Below are positions 26,229-36,860 of a stretch of DNA of 64,000 bases, piece by piece; within the stretch, counting starts at the first letter, position 1; the number at the start of each line of letters is the position of its first letter. The stretch is from an uncultured Saprospiraceae bacterium (GTDB lineage: Bacteria > Bacteroidota > Bacteroidia > Chitinophagales > Saprospiraceae): contig CALIHL010000021.1 of assembly GCA_938022935.1 (NCBI GenBank), positions 1-64,000 of the forward strand, in the 5' to 3' direction. The notes below the pieces were generated by a model, which ran no database searches, was not told the DNA's origin, and worked only from the letters and a program-made list of their open reading frames with translations. Made by a program: the position numbers and the translations under genes.

Positions 26229-28409
26229 ATGAAAAGTAAGATGATGATAAGAATCCTGATTGCCCTTGCCGTGCTCACCGGTGCAACCACATATTTTACA
26301 AACCAAGAAGAAGCTTATACACCTGAAAAAGAACAGGTTATACTGGAGTCAGTACTGCTCGCCCTAAGTCAAGCTCATCTACAACCAGTTGATATCGACG
26401 ATGCCTTCTCACAAAGAATATTTGATGAGTTCTTGGTGGCACTTGATAGCCGTAAGCGATTTTTCATCCAAGAAGACATTGATGCCTTAGCTGTATACAA
26501 GATGGACCTTGACGATATGCTTCAGCAGTCAGACCTTACCTTTTTTGATAAGGTCGTAGAGCTGACTGACATTAAGATCAAAGAGACGCAGGCATATTAC
26601 CAAGAGTTTTTAGCACAGCCATTTGACTTTACTAAAGAAGAGTCCATCGACATGGACTACGAGGACATGGCTTATGCTTCTTCATCAGAAGAACTTAAAG
26701 ATCGATGGCGTCAGCGCCTCAAATATTATACGTTGCAAGAACTTGAGAGTCGCATCAATGCACCTGAAACTAAAAAGTCCTCTACGTCAGAGGGAGCAGA
26801 AGATACTGAAGATGCAAAAAAGGCAGCCCCAGCGACCCGTGTAGAGATGGAAGAAGCCGCACGACAAGAAGTGAAAGATGCTTATGACAGATGGTACGCG
26901 AACTATGAGAAGACTCGTCGTTCTGACCGATTTGAGCAGTTTCTCAATGTGATCACTCGCCAGTATGATCCTCACTCAGCCTACTTTAGTCCTAAAGGAA
27001 AGCAAGACTTTAATATGCGTATGGGTGGTAAGCTCGAAGGTATAGGTGCTCAACTGTTGACGGTAGGAGAGTTAACCCAAGTTGTAACCATCGTGCCAGG
27101 AGGCCCAGTATGGAAAGATGATCGCTTAGAAGTAAATGACTACATACTCAAAGTGGCACAAGAAGGTGAGCAAGCCGTTGATATAACAGGGATGCGCATC
27201 GACGACGTCGTGTCTCTGATCAGAGGTCCAAAAGGAACAATAGTCACCTTGACCGTTCAAAAGAAAGATGAAAGCCAAGTAGATATTGAGATCGAAAGAG
27301 ATGTGATCAACTTGGAGATAGCCCGTGCTCGTGGAGCCATGCTACAGAATGAAGAGTCTTCCGACAAGTTTGGATATATAGACCTACCGATGTTCTACAA
27401 CAGCTTTGATGGGCCTGAAGGCAATAGCAGTGCTAAGGATGTCGCAGCATTTATAGATACTCTGAAAGGAGAAGGTATGGATGGTCTGATCTTAGATCTA
27501 CGCGATAACCTTGGTGGTGCACTTATAGATGCGATCGAGATCAGTGGATTGTTTATAGAAGATGGACCGATCGTACAAGTCAAGTCAAAGAATAGACGAC
27601 CTTACATCCACAAGGATACAGACAGTGGTGTACATTATGATGGGCCACTCATCGTATTGATCAATAGTTTTAGTGCTTCGGCTTCCGAGATCGTAGCGGG
27701 TGCTTTACAGGATTATGATCGAGCGATCATAGTGGGAAGCCAATCATTTGGTAAGGGTAGTGTTCAGAACTTTATAGATCTCGATCGAGCGATCAGAGGT
27801 AACGATGAGGTGAAGCCGCTTGGTGAGTTAAAACTGACAATCCAGAAGTACTATAGAGTCAATGGAGCGTCTACTCAGTTGCGTGGTGTCATGCCTGATA
27901 TAAGACTGCCAGATACATATGAGAATTTGCCGACAGGCGAAAGAGAAAATGAGACAGCGCTTCCATGGTCCAGGATAAAGGAGGTCCCGTTTGGTCAAGA
28001 AGTTCTGACCTATGAAGGTGTAGATCAGTTATCGGCTTCCAGTAAGAAGAGAGTTGGTGAGAGCGAGGAGTTTGCGATGATCAAAGAGTATGCATCGTGG
28101 CTCGTAGAGAATAAAAACAACACTAAAGTCCCACTAAACCTCGATCAATACATCGCTTACAAAGATGCGATAGATGCTCGTGGTGACAAATATGATGGAC
28201 TCTTGGACAACGAGGTTGCTGGTATGACGATCGACGCAGTTCGTATGGACTTCGAGTCAGAGATCAGTCAAAAAGAGAAAGATGCCCGAGCTGAAGTATG
28301 GCAAGAGGTTGTCTCTAAGGACTTTTATATCACTGAGGCGATGCAGATCGTTGGTGATATCGTACATCAAGAGGGTTATGTTGCCGCAGAGAAGAAGGAT
28401 AAAAACTAA
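26229..28409 (+). CDS. prc: Carboxy-terminal-processing (tail-specific) protease, S41 family
   Basis: 726 residues: a membrane or signal segment at the N-terminus, an N-terminal helical domain (about 30-240), a PDZ domain (about 265-355, with GIGAQLLTVGELTQVVTIVPGGP), the S41 catalytic domain, and a C-terminal Prc domain. The catalytic Ser484 in NSFSASASE and Lys509 in SQSFGKGSV are 25 residues apart, as in E. coli Prc (Ser452/Lys477). It degrades or trims periplasmic proteins from their C-termini. An acidic low-complexity insert (about 180-215) is extra. The Shine-Dalgarno-like TTGAGGAG at 26216-26223 is unusually strong for this phylum and fixes the start. Confidence 0.93.
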   Translation: MKSKMMIRILIALAVLTGATTYFTNQEEAYTPEKEQVILESVLLALSQAHLQPVDIDDAFSQRIFDEFLVALDSRKRFFIQEDIDALAVYKMDLDDMLQQSDLTFFDKVVELTDIKIKETQAYYQEFLAQPFDFTKEESIDMDYEDMAYASSSEELKDRWRQRLKYYTLQELESRINAPETKKSSTSEGAEDTEDAKKAAPATRVEMEEAARQEVKDAYDRWYANYEKTRRSDRFEQFLNVITRQYDPHSAYFSPKGKQDFNMRMGGKLEGIGAQLLTVGELTQVVTIVPGGPVWKDDRLEVNDYILKVAQEGEQAVDITGMRIDDVVSLIRGPKGTIVTLTVQKKDESQVDIEIERDVINLEIARARGAMLQNEESSDKFGYIDLPMFYNSFDGPEGNSSAKDVAAFIDTLKGEGMDGLILDLRDNLGGALIDAIEISGLFIEDGPIVQVKSKNRRPYIHKDTDSGVHYDGPLIVLINSFSASASEIVAGALQDYDRAIIVGSQSFGKGSVQNFIDLDRAIRGNDEVKPLGELKLTIQKYYRVNGASTQLRGVMPDIRLPDTYENLPTGERENETALPWSRIKEVPFGQEVLTYEGVDQLSASSKKRVGESEEFAMIKEYASWLVENKNNTKVPLNLDQYIAYKDAIDARGDKYDGLLDNEVAGMTIDAVRMDFESEISQKEKDARAEVWQEVVSKDFYITEAMQIVGDIVHQEGYVAAEKKDKN

Positions 28410-28557
28410 GATCATATTTTCTTCTGGATAATCGCTTTCGCAAATGTAATCTGAAGACATATTCATCGGTTCTCTCCTTTGGTTTGTCTATTCTTTCCTT
28501 GTGATCACTTGTCTTCGCCGCAGTTGATATATCTTGTTGCTTATACAACTACAACTG

Positions 28558-29436
28558 ATGCTACTTACTATACAAAATCTGCAAAAGACATATGGCAACG
28601 GCGTAAAGGCCCTAGATAACATAGACCTATCGATCTCGACAGGTATGTTTGGCCTCTTAGGTCCCAATGGTGCTGGAAAGTCAACCATGATGAGGACCAT
28701 CGCTACACTGCAAGATCCCGATGAAGGATCGATCCAACTCAACGATATCAATGTCTTAGAGTCTCCAACTGAACTTAGAAAAGTACTAGGATATCTCCCA
28801 CAAGAGTTTGGTGTATATCCTAACATCTCAGCGATGGAGTTGCTCAACTACTTCGCAACATTAAAGGGGATCTCTTCTAAAAAGGAAAGAGGAGAGATGG
28901 TCAAGTATCTACTTGAGATTACTAACTTGATGGATGCGAGAAAGAAAGCAGTATCAAGTTACTCTGGTGGTATGAAGCAGAGATTTGGTATCGCACAGAT
29001 GTTGCTCAATAATCCAAAGTTGATCATCGTAGATGAACCAACAGCGGGTCTTGATCCAGCAGAGCGTAGGAGGTTTCTCAATGTACTAAGAGAGATCGGC
29101 AGTGACCACATAGTGATCTTTAGTACGCACATCGTAGAAGACGTACAAGAGCTGTGTAATGATATGGCGATCATGAACCAAGGAAAGATCTTGCTCAGGG
29201 CTGCACCGACAGAGGCTGTAGCAGAGTTGCAAGGACATATTTGGTCTAAGTTGATAGATAGAGAGTCTGTGGAATCAGTTTCAGCTCATTATCAGGTACT
29301 CTCCACTTCTTATAATCCTGATAACTCTCTCAACTTAAGAGTTTTTGCAGATGGATCACCAGGAGCAGAGTTTAGAGAAGTACAAGCAGAACTACAAGAT
29401 GTCTACTTCACTTATCTCAATGGTTTTAAATCATAA
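28558..29436 (+). CDS. ABC transporter ATP-binding protein
   Basis: 292 residues from the ATG at 28558; an in-frame upstream start at 28534 only adds a short leader. Walker A is GPNGAGKST (35-43), the signature is SGGMKQR, Walker B is LIIVDEPTAGLDP, and the switch His lies in FSTHIVEDV. It resembles the ATPases of ABC-2 type exporters. It is followed after 5 bp by the permease-aminopeptidase fusion and certainly powers that protein. Confidence 0.93.
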   Translation: MLLTIQNLQKTYGNGVKALDNIDLSISTGMFGLLGPNGAGKSTMMRTIATLQDPDEGSIQLNDINVLESPTELRKVLGYLPQEFGVYPNISAMELLNYFATLKGISSKKERGEMVKYLLEITNLMDARKKAVSSYSGGMKQRFGIAQMLLNNPKLIIVDEPTAGLDPAERRRFLNVLREIGSDHIVIFSTHIVEDVQELCNDMAIMNQGKILLRAAPTEAVAELQGHIWSKLIDRESVESVSAHYQVLSTSYNPDNSLNLRVFADGSPGAEFREVQAELQDVYFTYLNGFKS

Positions 29437-29441
29437 TTGAT

Positions 29442-32400
29442 ATGCTGAAGACTATATTTTCATTTGAGTTTGGTAGATGGATGAACAAACCTTTGTTTTA
29501 CATCTATGCAGTGATATTACTCGGTGTTGGGGCGTTGCTCATGGCAGCGTCAGGCGGAGTATTCGATAGTAACACAGCGACAGTCAGTGGTTTGACTTTT
29601 ATAAACTCACCACTACAACTTGCATATACGATGGGGTCGTTGACGGCCTTTGCATTCTTTCTGTTGCCATCTATCGTTGGTGCGACAGTACAGAAAGATT
29701 TTAAAAGTAACATGTACAAGTTGATGTACTCTTTTCCATTTAAGAAAAGTGACTACATCTTTGGTAAGTTTTTAGTAGGGCTACTCGTATCTTTTTTTCT
29801 AATGGTACTGATTGGGCTGGGTGCCCAAGTGGGGACTTCGTTTCCAGGAGTTGATCAAAACTTGATTGCACCCTTTAGCGGTAAGGCGTATCTGCAGATA
29901 TATGGTTTGTTTGTACTGCCTAATCTGTTTTTGTTTTCAGCGATTGTGTTTAGCGTGACACTTTTTTCAAGAAGCATCATCGCTGGATTTGTAGCGATTG
30001 CTGTCTTGTACTTTGGTCAGTCGATGGCAGATGTGTATCTGGCTAATCAAGATTACACTTTAGTTGGGGCGTACTTAGATCCTTTTGGATTGAACGCGAT
30101 CAACTATTATGCAAAGTATTGGACGATTACAGAGCAAAATGAAAATTTACTGCCGATCAAAGAGATAGTTATTTATAATCGTCTTATTTGGGTGGCTATT
30201 GCAGCTGTGATATTTGCGTTTACATATTATAGGTTCTCATTTCATAGTGAGCCAATTAGTCTTAAGTTTTGGAAGAAGCAAGCAGGTCCATCGCCAACTA
30301 AGTTGCAAACTGGATTGATACAAAGAGTATCTCTTCCTAAAGTGAACTATAGTCATGGATTTGTGCAGTCGCTCAGGAGCGCATGGGCGCTAACAAAGAT
30401 AGACCTCAAGTATATAGTCAAAGGTGGTCCATTTATAGTGGTTGTGATATTGGCAATACTATTCATGATTATCATGATCGCTGTGAGTGGTCAGATCTTT
30501 CAAACGGAGACGCTTCCAGTTACAAGAGAGATTCTAACTGTACCTGGTGGGGTATTTAGTATGTTTATCGCTTTGCTCAGTTTTATATATACGGGTTTGC
30601 TGATGCAGCGATCAGAGACGACGAGGATGTTTCAATTAGAAGATGCATCTAGTGGGCGAACTTGGAGCTTTATGCTTTCCAAGTTTATGAGTGTTGTCTT
30701 CATGCAGATGATCTTGTTAGGTGTGATCATGTTGACTGGTATAGCGATTCAGATCTATAAAGGTTTTTATAATTTTGAATTTAATCTATATCTTTTTGAT
30801 CTCTATGGTGTGAAGTTGATCAACTATGTTGTGTGGTCATTCTTGGCGTTTGTCATTTATAGTATCATCCCTAATTTCTATTTGGGATTATTCGTATTGC
30901 TTGCTTTCGCAATCGGGAGCAACTTCTTAGACTTTATTGGTATTGAGCAAGCCATGTTCAAATATAACGATGGTCCTGGAGCGCGATATTCTGATATGTC
31001 AGAATACGGCATCAGCTTGCCGCGCTACTACTTATACAAGTTATACTGGAGTGGACTGGGTATATTCTTTTTATTCGCTTCATATCTTTTCTGGAGGCGA
31101 GGAGTGCGACGATCGTTTAAGAAAACATTCAAACTTGCAAAGTCAAGATTGAAATTGCCAGTGATCGGTGGTATGCTGGCCGGGTTGGCTATGTTCTTTG
31201 TGTTAGGAGGATTCATATACAACGAGACCAATATAAAAGACACATACGTCTCATCTAAAATGTCCGAACAAAGGACTGCGGATCAGGAGATAGCTTACAA
31301 GCGATATCAAACGATGCCTCAGCCGAGGATCACAGATGTGTCGCTCAATGTTGATCTATATACAAAAGAAAGAAATGTAAGAGGACAAGGAGTCTATACA
31401 TTAAAGAACAAAACAGCATCTGCCATCGATACAGTTTTTGTTAACTATAGCCGTCTGGCGAAAGAGATGACTTTTGACAGAGCATCAGATTATAAAGATG
31501 ATACGATCGCCCAGGTGAAGTTGTTTGGGTTAGAAGAATCGCTATTGCCGGGAGAAGAGATCCAATTAACTTTCGACATTAAAAACAAAGACAATACTAT
31601 ACTCAATAATAACAGCCCTGTAAGAGAGAACGGTACTTTCTTCAACAGCTCGTTTTTTCCAAGGATAGGTTATGAAGATGGAGGTGAGTTAACTGATGAC
31701 AAGACCAGGAAGAAATATGGATTAGAGCCTAAGGAGAGATTTGCAGCGCCAACAGACAGCGCTGCACTTCAGAATACTTACATCTCCGGAGATGCAGATT
31801 GGATCAACTTTGAAGCTATCGTAAGTACGTCGCCAGATCAGATCGCGATGACGCCAGGTAAGCTCCAACAGGAGTGGGAAGAAGATGGGCAGAAGTACTA
31901 TCATTATAAGATGCAGAGCAAGATGTTGAACTTCTATGCGATCATCTCAGCTCGATATGAGACCTATGAGGACAATTGGAATGGTATCCCAATCACTATA
32001 TATTATCACAAAGGTCATGATTATAATCTTGAGCGCATGATGAAAGGTGCAAAAGATGCACTTGCATATTGCTCTGAGCAGTTCTCACCTTATCAGCATG
32101 ATCAGTTAAGGATCTTAGAATTTCCAATTATAGGTGGTGGTTTTGCACAGTCATTTGCTAACACAGTTCCATTCTCAGAAGGGATTGGATTTATAGCAGA
32201 TGTTGATGATGAAGATGGAGGAGTTGATTATCCATTTGCAATATCCGCTCATGAAGTAGCGCACCAATGGTGGGCACATCAAGTGATAGGTGCCAAAGTA
32301 CAAGGTGCAACTGTCATGAGCGAAAGCCTCTCGGAGTATGTGTCACTTAAGGTACTTGAGAGAGCCAATGGACCAGAGCAGATGAGAACCTTCTTAAAAA

Positions 32401-33095
32401 GTGCCTTAGATGCATATCTATTGGGTAGGACGGTAGAGAGAAAGAAAGAACAACCACTTGCTTATGTTGAGAATCAACAGCACATACACTATAATAAAGG
32501 ATCATTAGTATTCTATGCCTTGTCAGACTATATCGGTGAGACTAACCTTAATGCTGCACTAAGCCAATATGTAGATAGTGTCGCTTTTCAAGAAGCACCT
32601 TATACGACTTGTTTAGAATTATTGGACTTTTTGTATGAAGCTACGCCTGATAGTTTAGACTACTTTATCGAGGACAACTTCGAGTATATAACAGTGTATA
32701 ATAACAGAGTAATTGATAATAACTTTAAAGAGCTTTCAGATGGTAAGTATGAAGTCAATATATCTGCCGAAGTAGTAAAGTATAGAGCTGACGATAAAGG
32801 AAAGCGTATCTATAAGAATGCAGTAGGGGACAGTCTCTTGATTCAGAAAGAAGGAGAAAAGCGACCGACTCAGTCATATCCACTTGCTGATTATGTTGAG
32901 GTAGGAGTCTTTGGGGTGGATGACGAGGGTGAAGAAGAAGTATTGTATTTGCGAAAGCATAAGATAACGGACATCACTAATAACTTTAGAATCGTTGTTG
33001 ATAAAGAACCTTCAGAAGTTGGTGTTGATCCATATAACAAACTCATCGACACCAATAGTGAAGATAATCGCAGGAAAGCCGAATCAATAGAGTAA
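29442..33095 (+). CDS. ABC-2 type permease fused to M1 family aminopeptidase
   Basis: 1217 residues. The first 590 or so hold two sets of about six membrane helices with ABC-2 permease features (DFKSNMYKLMYSFPFKKSDYIFGKF, then a second set starting near RSAWALTKIDLKYIVKGGP). A final helix (about 565-585) leads into a roughly 630-residue extracytoplasmic M1-type domain with zinc motif HEVAHQWW (His937, Glu938, His941) and a third ligand Glu961 in MSESLSEY. The Glu comes 19 residues after the second His rather than the 18 of classical M1 enzymes. Role is inferred: export coupled to peptide trimming, or a peptidase anchored to a transporter. Confidence 0.88.
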   Translation: MLKTIFSFEFGRWMNKPLFYIYAVILLGVGALLMAASGGVFDSNTATVSGLTFINSPLQLAYTMGSLTAFAFFLLPSIVGATVQKDFKSNMYKLMYSFPFKKSDYIFGKFLVGLLVSFFLMVLIGLGAQVGTSFPGVDQNLIAPFSGKAYLQIYGLFVLPNLFLFSAIVFSVTLFSRSIIAGFVAIAVLYFGQSMADVYLANQDYTLVGAYLDPFGLNAINYYAKYWTITEQNENLLPIKEIVIYNRLIWVAIAAVIFAFTYYRFSFHSEPISLKFWKKQAGPSPTKLQTGLIQRVSLPKVNYSHGFVQSLRSAWALTKIDLKYIVKGGPFIVVVILAILFMIIMIAVSGQIFQTETLPVTREILTVPGGVFSMFIALLSFIYTGLLMQRSETTRMFQLEDASSGRTWSFMLSKFMSVVFMQMILLGVIMLTGIAIQIYKGFYNFEFNLYLFDLYGVKLINYVVWSFLAFVIYSIIPNFYLGLFVLLAFAIGSNFLDFIGIEQAMFKYNDGPGARYSDMSEYGISLPRYYLYKLYWSGLGIFFLFASYLFWRRGVRRSFKKTFKLAKSRLKLPVIGGMLAGLAMFFVLGGFIYNETNIKDTYVSSKMSEQRTADQEIAYKRYQTMPQPRITDVSLNVDLYTKERNVRGQGVYTLKNKTASAIDTVFVNYSRLAKEMTFDRASDYKDDTIAQVKLFGLEESLLPGEEIQLTFDIKNKDNTILNNNSPVRENGTFFNSSFFPRIGYEDGGELTDDKTRKKYGLEPKERFAAPTDSAALQNTYISGDADWINFEAIVSTSPDQIAMTPGKLQQEWEEDGQKYYHYKMQSKMLNFYAIISARYETYEDNWNGIPITIYYHKGHDYNLERMMKGAKDALAYCSEQFSPYQHDQLRILEFPIIGGGFAQSFANTVPFSEGIGFIADVDDEDGGVDYPFAISAHEVAHQWWAHQVIGAKVQGATVMSESLSEYVSLKVLERANGPEQMRTFLKSALDAYLLGRTVERKKEQPLAYVENQQHIHYNKGSLVFYALSDYIGETNLNAALSQYVDSVAFQEAPYTTCLELLDFLYEATPDSLDYFIEDNFEYITVYNNRVIDNNFKELSDGKYEVNISAEVVKYRADDKGKRIYKNAVGDSLLIQKEGEKRPTQSYPLADYVEVGVFGVDDEGEEEVLYLRKHKITDITNNFRIVVDKEPSEVGVDPYNKLIDTNSEDNRRKAESIE

Positions 33096-33196
33096 TTGCA
33101 CAGCCAAAATAGCTAAGACGAGATTAAACTTTTTAACAGCCACGTCTATCAGATAATGTTGAATACTGATATATTCGCGGCTCTAAACCAATCTAA

Positions 33197-34519
33197 ATGA
33201 AGAATATTTTTCCTTTACTAATTGCGCTATGCTGTTCTATCGGGCTAAGTGGTCAGCTGAACAAGATAGACTTCAATGAGTACGATCTTGACAACGGTCT
33301 ACACGTGATCTTACATCAAGATAAGGCCACGCCAATTGTGGTGGTATCCGTCATGTATCATGTCGGATCTAAGAACGAACGCACAGACAGAACCGGATTT
33401 GCTCACTTCTTTGAACATTTGTTGTTTGAAGGTTCTGAAAACATCGAGCGAGGAGAGTTCTTTCAGTATATCACCAATGCAGGAGGATCTAACAACGCTT
33501 ATACGTCTCAAGACAAGACGTACTATTATGAGTTACTTCCATCTAATCAGTTAGAGTTAGGACTATGGTTAGAAAGTGAGCGCATGCTTCATGCTAAAGT
33601 TGATATCAAAGGTGTAGAAACACAACGCGAAGTTGTAAAAGAAGAGCGTCGTCAAAGAGTTGAGAATCAACCATATGGTACATTCCAAGAGAATGCTATG
33701 AAACTTGCATTTAAAGATCACCCATATCAATGGACGCCTATCGGTTCAATGGAACACTTGAATGCAGCAACAGAACAAGATTATATAGATTTCTACAATG
33801 ACTTCTATACACCTAATAACGCTGTTCTCTCTATCGCAGGAGATATTGATATCGAAGAGACTAAAAAACTTATTAATAAGTACTTCTCTACGATACCAGT
33901 AAAGAAGAAAGATATCTATAGACCACAAATAGTGGAGATGCCTATGGGTGGACAAGTAATAGATACGATCTATGATAATATCCAGCTACCAGCTGCCATC
34001 ACAACCTATCGCATACCTGCTTTGGGAACAGATGATTTTTATGCTGTCAATATGTTGAATACACTTTTGTCTCAAGGACAAAGCTCTCGTCTGAATAAAG
34101 CAATTGTTGATGAACAACAGTTGGCAGTTTTCTCCGGTGGATTTCCATTTGAATTAGAAGATCCTGGTGTCGCTATCGTTTTTGGGATTGCCAATATGGG
34201 CGTTGATGTCAATAAGTTACAAAGTGCGATTGATGCAGAATTGAAAAAGGTGCAAACTGACCTGATTAGTGAGGAAGAGTTTCAAAAACTACGTAATCAA
34301 GTAGAGAGCAACTTTGTAACGGGCAACGCGCGTATCGCAGGTATAGCAGAGAGTTTGGCTAATTATCATATGTATTATGATAACACCAACTTGATCAATA
34401 CTGAATTAGATAGGTTCTTAGCTGTAACAAAAGAAGATATAAGATCAGCAGCTCAGAAGTATTACAATGTTAACAACAGAGTAGTGCTTCATTATCTTCC
34501 AAAACAAACAACACCTTAA
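33197..34519 (+). CDS. M16 family zinc peptidase (active subunit type)
   Basis: 440 residues with a signal peptide (MKNIFPLLIALCCSIGLSGQ). The inverted zinc motif HFFEH lies at 70-74, and the third ligand is expected in the Glu-rich stretch EVVKEERRQRVEN near 145. This is the architecture of mitochondrial-processing-peptidase/PqqL-like M16B proteins. It stands 37 bp upstream of a second M16 gene that lacks the zinc motif, the usual active/inactive partner pair that closes around short peptides. The pair is probably periplasmic. Confidence 0.92.
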   Translation: MKNIFPLLIALCCSIGLSGQLNKIDFNEYDLDNGLHVILHQDKATPIVVVSVMYHVGSKNERTDRTGFAHFFEHLLFEGSENIERGEFFQYITNAGGSNNAYTSQDKTYYYELLPSNQLELGLWLESERMLHAKVDIKGVETQREVVKEERRQRVENQPYGTFQENAMKLAFKDHPYQWTPIGSMEHLNAATEQDYIDFYNDFYTPNNAVLSIAGDIDIEETKKLINKYFSTIPVKKKDIYRPQIVEMPMGGQVIDTIYDNIQLPAAITTYRIPALGTDDFYAVNMLNTLLSQGQSSRLNKAIVDEQQLAVFSGGFPFELEDPGVAIVFGIANMGVDVNKLQSAIDAELKKVQTDLISEEEFQKLRNQVESNFVTGNARIAGIAESLANYHMYYDNTNLINTELDRFLAVTKEDIRSAAQKYYNVNNRVVLHYLPKQTTP

Positions 34520-34556
34520 TTAGAAAAATTATTCTTTCTTAAATAGAAACGAAGAC

Positions 34557-36746
34557 ATGAGATATATATCATACATTATAATTACGCTTTTAATCATCAC
34601 GTCGGCTTGTTCGCCTAAAGTGTCTGATTCGGCTGCGTCAGCAGAGAGTCAAGCAAAAGAGATGATGGAAAAAGAGCAAATGGCCAAAGACGATATGGCC
34701 AGCATGGATCAACATGCATTTAGAAAAACTGTACCCGCAGCAGGACCTGCTCCACAGATTAATATTGGTGAAGCAGAGAGTTTTGAACTTCCTAATGGCT
34801 TAAAGGTGATTGTGGTTGAGAACCATAAGGTGCCTCGAGTATCATTTCAATTGAGTTTGATCAATGATCCAATTAGAGAAGGAGACAAAGTTGGGAAAGT
34901 AGCGATGGCTGGAGATATTTTAGCCAGAGGTACAACAACAAAAACAAAAGCAGAGATAGATGCAGCGGTAGACTATCTGGGAGCAAACTTATCATCTTCT
35001 TCAGGAGGTATCTTTGCCAGTGCGCTCACAAAGCATCAGGACAAGTTATTGGATATCATGTCGGATATACTTTACAATCCTTCCTTTCCAGAAGATGAGT
35101 TAGATAAGATAAAGAAGCAAGTGCTTTCAGGTTTAGAATCAGCAAAGACTGATCCTAATGGCATAGCTAATAACATCAGAGCAAAAGTCCTCTATGGAGA
35201 AGATCATCCCTATGGAGAGATCCAGATACCTGACCATGTCAATAACATCACATTGGCGGATCTGAAAGCTTATTATAAAGATTACTTCGTACCATCTAAT
35301 GCCTATCTAATCATGGTGGGTGATATCACGAAGAACCAAGCTATGGGTGTAGCTAAGAAGTATTTTGCAGATTGGAAAGGTTCTAAGCCAAAGAAGCCTG
35401 CAAGAAGACCAGTTGCTATGTCAGATAGTCGCAATGTCAACTTTGCTCATAAAGACGGAGCAGTACAAAGTGTAATCATAGTAGCTAACCCTGTTGATAT
35501 AAAACCAGGTGATGCTGACGCTATCCCTGCACGAGTGATGAATACCATATTGGGTGGAGGTTTCTCAGGTAGATTAAACCTCAACTTGAGAGAAGACAAG
35601 GCATATACATATGGTGCAGGCTCTTCTATTTCCACAGATCCTTTGATGGGACGTTTTTCTGCAACAGCGAGTACACGTAGTGAAGTAACAGACAGTTCTA
35701 TCGTTCAGTTTCTTTATGAATTAGAAAGAATCAGAACTGATCTTGTAGACGAAGAAGATCTTCAGAACATTAAGAACTATATGACAGGTGGTTTTGCTAG
35801 ATCGCTTGAGTCTCCACAGACGATTGCAAGATTTGCGTATAACATCGCCCGTTATAATTTGCCTGCTGACTACTATCAAGTGTATCTCAAGAAGCTCAAT
35901 GCTGTAACTCGAGAAGACATCTTGTCGATGGCGAAGAAGTACATCCATCCAGACAAAGCCGACATTATAGTTGTAGGTAACAGAGATGATGTCGCAGATA
36001 AGCTTTCAGTTTTTGATGCGGATGGTGAGATAGCGCACTATGACGCTTTCGCAAATGAAATAAAGCTAGACGAAGTACCACTTCCTACAGACATCACGGC
36101 AGCTCAGATTGTTGGCGATTATATCAATGCAATCGGAGGAGAAGCGAAGCTCGCGGGCATAAAAAGTTTGTATACCAAGAGTGCTGCAAATATGATGGGG
36201 CAAGACATCACCATCGATCTTTATCAAATGAATGATAGTAAACTTGCCATGAAAATGGGGAGCGGTGCTATGGTCTTCATGGAACAAAAGTATGATGGAG
36301 TAAAAGGATCTGTATCTCAGATGGGACAAGCGCAAGTATTCACTGAGGGAGACGAGCTTACATCTATGAAAGAAAGCGCAAGGGTCATCCCGCAAAGATA
36401 TTATGCTAAAGAAGGTGCAACGCTTGAGTTGAAAGGTATCGAGGATGTAGAGGGAGAAAAAGCTTACCGCATCATTGTCACTGATGCCAATGGTAAAGCG
36501 TCTTCAGAATATTATAACGTAGCATCTGGACTGTTGATCAGAAGTCTTGAGACGCAAGATGGACCTCAAGGGGCAGTAACAATTACTACCGATGTAGGAG
36601 ACTACAAAGATGTTGGTGATGGTATCATGTTGCCACATGTCTTATCAGTTGTTGGTATGCTTCCAGGAGGAGCAGCGATGAAGATGACAGTAACTGAGAT
36701 ACAAGTAAACGGTAGTATTGATGAAGCTATGTTTAACGTAGAGTAG
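34557..36746 (+). CDS. M16 family lipoprotein (inactive subunit type) with LolA-like C-terminal domain
   Basis: 729 residues. The N-terminus MRYISYIIITLLIITSAC ends in a lipobox with Cys18, so it is a lipoprotein. The M16 domains span about 65-500. The position of HxxEH reads VAMAGDILARGT, so zinc ligands are absent, while the substrate-side motif R-x-x-x-A-YTYGAGSS is kept. This is the inactive partner of the upstream peptidase. The last 220 residues (from about 510, IVGDYINAIGGEAKLAGIKSLY) look like a LolA/lipoprotein-sorting-like domain. A terminator follows. Confidence 0.88.
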   Translation: MRYISYIIITLLIITSACSPKVSDSAASAESQAKEMMEKEQMAKDDMASMDQHAFRKTVPAAGPAPQINIGEAESFELPNGLKVIVVENHKVPRVSFQLSLINDPIREGDKVGKVAMAGDILARGTTTKTKAEIDAAVDYLGANLSSSSGGIFASALTKHQDKLLDIMSDILYNPSFPEDELDKIKKQVLSGLESAKTDPNGIANNIRAKVLYGEDHPYGEIQIPDHVNNITLADLKAYYKDYFVPSNAYLIMVGDITKNQAMGVAKKYFADWKGSKPKKPARRPVAMSDSRNVNFAHKDGAVQSVIIVANPVDIKPGDADAIPARVMNTILGGGFSGRLNLNLREDKAYTYGAGSSISTDPLMGRFSATASTRSEVTDSSIVQFLYELERIRTDLVDEEDLQNIKNYMTGGFARSLESPQTIARFAYNIARYNLPADYYQVYLKKLNAVTREDILSMAKKYIHPDKADIIVVGNRDDVADKLSVFDADGEIAHYDAFANEIKLDEVPLPTDITAAQIVGDYINAIGGEAKLAGIKSLYTKSAANMMGQDITIDLYQMNDSKLAMKMGSGAMVFMEQKYDGVKGSVSQMGQAQVFTEGDELTSMKESARVIPQRYYAKEGATLELKGIEDVEGEKAYRIIVTDANGKASSEYYNVASGLLIRSLETQDGPQGAVTITTDVGDYKDVGDGIMLPHVLSVVGMLPGGAAMKMTVTEIQVNGSIDEAMFNVE

Positions 36747-36769
36747 TCAAAGTACAATCGATATAAAAG

Positions 36770-36802
36770 AAGGCGAAGCACTACAAGGTGTTTCGCCTTT
36801 TT
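36770..36802 (+). terminator. Rho-independent terminator after the M16 pair
   Basis: AAGGCGAAGCAC pairs with GTGTTTCGCCTT with one G-U pair around a short loop, followed by a T run. It separates the M16 operon from the next gene. Confidence 0.85.
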
Positions 36803-36860
36803 CAATTGAAGCAATTGTTATTCTGGATTATCGTCTTATCTTTTGATTCTAAACCTGGAT

